A stretch of DNA of 64,000 bases. Origin: Verrucomicrobiaceae bacterium. GTDB taxonomy: Bacteria; Verrucomicrobiota; Verrucomicrobiia; Verrucomicrobiales; Akkermansiaceae. The position numbers were made by a program, and so were the translations under genes. The notes below the pieces were generated by a model, which saw nothing but the letters and a program-made list of their open reading frames with translations, was not told the DNA's origin and ran no database searches. Where the stretch lies: contig JAIXQH010000025.1 of assembly GCA_027484055.1 (NCBI GenBank), forward strand, positions 1 through 64,000, read 5' to 3'. This document shows, in pieces, positions 62,660 to 64,000 of the stretch (within the stretch, counting starts at the first letter, position 1; each line of letters opens with the position of its first letter).

Positions 62660-62712
62660 TCAGCCAGGCTAGCGGTAGATCAAACGGTTACAAGGATCAG
62701 GACGTCAAAGGC

Positions 62713-63129
62713 TTACATTTCCACTCGGCCGAAGAGTTCGCGCGAATCCACGTTTGCACCTGTTTCGACAATTTTCCACTGCCGGTCCATATTGAGGCGC
62801 ACGGTGGCGAGGTGCTTTTGCGACCACTCTTCGGGTGAAATCATCGAAAGCAGTTTCCGACCGCGCATTTCGTAGAGGTAGTAGGTGCCGCCGATGATCG
62901 GCTCAAACTGGATGTCTGCCTCGTAGACCAGCTTGTTCCAATTGAAGTGGTCGATCGTCGCGAGATAGGTCTCGCGGATTTCTTGCAACTTCTGTTGGAG
63001 GTCTCGCTCGACTTGGGAAATGCCACGAGATTTAAAGGAGGTGAGATCATTGGGGATGATCGGCGGACTTAGCGTCGAGACGGGATAGGGTAAAAAGGCC
63101 GTCGATGGCTTGGTTTCTGGCTCTGACAT
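62713..63129 (-). CDS. DUF2452-like protein
   Basis: 138 residues from the ATG at 63129 (a frame ten codons longer starts at 63159). Recognisable elements: FLPYPVSTLSPPIIPNDL near the N-terminus, a helical middle (VERDLQQKLQEIRETYLATI) and GGTYYLYEMRGRKLLSMISPEEW. These match my memory of the DUF2452 family, which has no known function. No signal peptide or membrane segment. It lies between alr and a pseudopilin gene; the terminator at 63178-63210 separates it from the latter. Confidence 0.65.
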   Translation of the reverse strand: MSEPETKPSTAFLPYPVSTLSPPIIPNDLTSFKSRGISQVERDLQQKLQEIRETYLATIDHFNWNKLVYEADIQFEPIIGGTYYLYEMRGRKLLSMISPEEWSQKHLATVRLNMDRQWKIVETGANVDSRELFGRVEM

Positions 63130-63177
63130 GTCGGTTGGTTCTAAGCAGCCTTCGCCCATGATTCCGCACCGGGCAAT

Positions 63178-63210
63178 AAAAAAACCGGAAGGCCACGAGG
63201 GACCTTCCGG
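63178..63210 (-). terminator. Rho-independent terminator after the pseudopilin gene
   Basis: CCGGAAGG (63185-63192) pairs with CCTTCCGG (63203-63210), 10-nt loop. On the minus strand the stem is followed by seven T (A-run 63178-63184). It lies 26 bp past the pseudopilin stop. Confidence 0.85.
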
Positions 63211-63236
63211 CTAGGGTTGATTTCAGGGCTTGATGA

Positions 63237-63977
63237 TCAGTTTTGCTCTTGTGGCTTGAGGCCAGAAGCGCCGGTGGCACCGCTCTTAGGCAGTGGGAAT
63301 GCGTATTTCACGTTGGTGTCAACGCCCCAGACGGTGTCGATTCCGCCTTCGTCCAGGTTTTTACCGTTCATTTTAGCGAGGCCGCTTCTTTGAATGATCG
63401 GGATGGAGGCAACGCTGTTGTCGAGCTTCAGGATGACGGCCTTACCGTCATACATTTCGAAGTCGAATTTTTGATTTAGCTCGGCGGTAAACGGAGCCAT
63501 CACGATTGGGCGGGCTGGGTTGCCAGAAGCACTGAGACCCGTGTCGTCTGCTCGCACCATCATGCCGTATCCGACTTCGCCTCTGGCGAGGGCGTTTTGG
63601 TCGTTGTTAAAGGCGTTGTCAGGCTTTTTGGTATAGACGGTTTTGCAGTAGAAAATGCCTTCCGCTTGGGCGATGCCGGAGCGGATGAGCTGACGGAAGC
63701 GGTCATTGGCGGTATTGCCGCTGCTCGCTTGGGTGTCAGTATTCGCGGCAACCACCGCAGCGGTCGCAGCGTCTGGGAAGTTTCCATACTCCGTTTCGAA
63801 CTCAAAAAGGGCGATTCCGATTTGGCGAGCATTGCTCACGGCTTCGGTTTGGTCGGCCTTTTTGCGCTGACGGATCACCATGGGAGCGGTGAGTCCAGCA
63901 AGAGCCGCGATAATCACGATAACGACGAGCAGCTCCACAAGAGTGAAACCGCGTGGCGTTTTGGGGTTAGTTTTCAT
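63237..63977 (-). CDS. type II/IV secretion pseudopilin (GspG-like)
   Basis: 246 residues. A short basic leader ends at Gly10, then FTLVELLVVIVIIAALAGL, the class III prepilin signal with the conserved Glu at +5. It should be cleaved and N-methylated by a prepilin peptidase and assembled in the inner membrane. The globular part (about 40-246) holds FEFETEYGNFPDA, typical of verrucomicrobial pseudopilins, and is longer than E. coli GspG. No other secretion gene is in the window. The start is 23 bp from the window's right edge, so its promoter is not visible. Confidence 0.9.
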   Translation of the reverse strand: MKTNPKTPRGFTLVELLVVIVIIAALAGLTAPMVIRQRKKADQTEAVSNARQIGIALFEFETEYGNFPDAATAAVVAANTDTQASSGNTANDRFRQLIRSGIAQAEGIFYCKTVYTKKPDNAFNNDQNALARGEVGYGMMVRADDTGLSASGNPARPIVMAPFTAELNQKFDFEMYDGKAVILKLDNSVASIPIIQRSGLAKMNGKNLDEGGIDTVWGVDTNVKYAFPLPKSGATGASGLKPQEQN

Positions 63978-64000
63978 AGGTTTATTGGTATTATTTTTTT

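Overview
The window looks like a chromosome segment of a member of the Verrucomicrobiota (probably class Verrucomicrobiae). The signs are a surface protein made of autotransporter-associated beta-strand repeats, a protein with 14 GloVer-type repeats, a PEP-CTERM-tagged surface protein, an RRM/Gly-rich RNA-binding protein, a Fur-type regulator next to sufCBD, and few recognisable Shine-Dalgarno sequences. The assignment rests on gene content; no rRNA or other phylogenetic marker was compared. No tRNA or rRNA gene, prophage or CRISPR array was seen. A 31-codon transposase tail at the left edge is the only sign of an insertion sequence.

Region 1 (about 1-8.7 kb) is a stress/envelope block. A leftward group (ElaB/YqjD-like membrane-anchored protein, Dps-like ferritin, small unknown, WGxW-repeat protein) diverges from a rightward signalling operon (PAS hybrid kinase, a pseudo-histidine kinase, its full-length kinase paralogue, a NarL-type regulator), which is followed by an outer-membrane beta-barrel gene. 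Three 15-bp palindromes of the form TAGGGT-N3-ACCCTA lie 63-94 bp before the leftward group, the signalling operon and the barrel gene, so these transcription units may form one regulon. Region 2 (8.8-17.9 kb) has a CheB-CheR-PAS fusion with a second kinase/NarL-regulator pair, then on the other strand a ChpT-like protein translationally coupled to a large hybrid kinase.

Region 3 (18-34.6 kb) holds two small unknown genes, the beta-strand repeat protein, class III fructose-1,6-bisphosphatase, a sugar nucleotidyltransferase, an SMP-30 family protein, comF between two CPBP-protease paralogues, and the fur-like/sufCBD operon. Region 4 (34.6-39.2 kb) is a vitamin B12 acquisition operon on the minus strand: a cobalamin riboswitch, then a DUF4465-like protein with a PEP-CTERM tail, a BtuB-like TonB receptor and a secreted surface protein. 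A 42-bp tandem repeat follows, then thiH, opgG, ileS and a sterol-desaturase-family gene (39.2-46.2 kb).

Region 5 (46.2-49.8 kb) is rich in dispersed palindromic repeats, has a possible small RNA, and carries the GloVer-repeat gene between two related direct repeats. Region 6 (49.9-60.1 kb) is a tightly packed chemosensory operon (CheW, CheR, CheW, MCP, CheA-REC, CheB, REC-REC hybrid kinase) whose gene content resembles the Wsp system, with a hybrid kinase in place of the WspR diguanylate cyclase. Region 7 (60.1-64 kb) has lspA, the RRM protein, alr, a DUF2452-like protein and a type II/IV pseudopilin.

Signal transduction dominates: six proteins with histidine-kinase catalytic domains including CheA, two kinase-like proteins without a working ATPase, two NarL-type regulators, two CheB/CheR sets and a chemoreceptor, all within about 24 kb of coding sequence.
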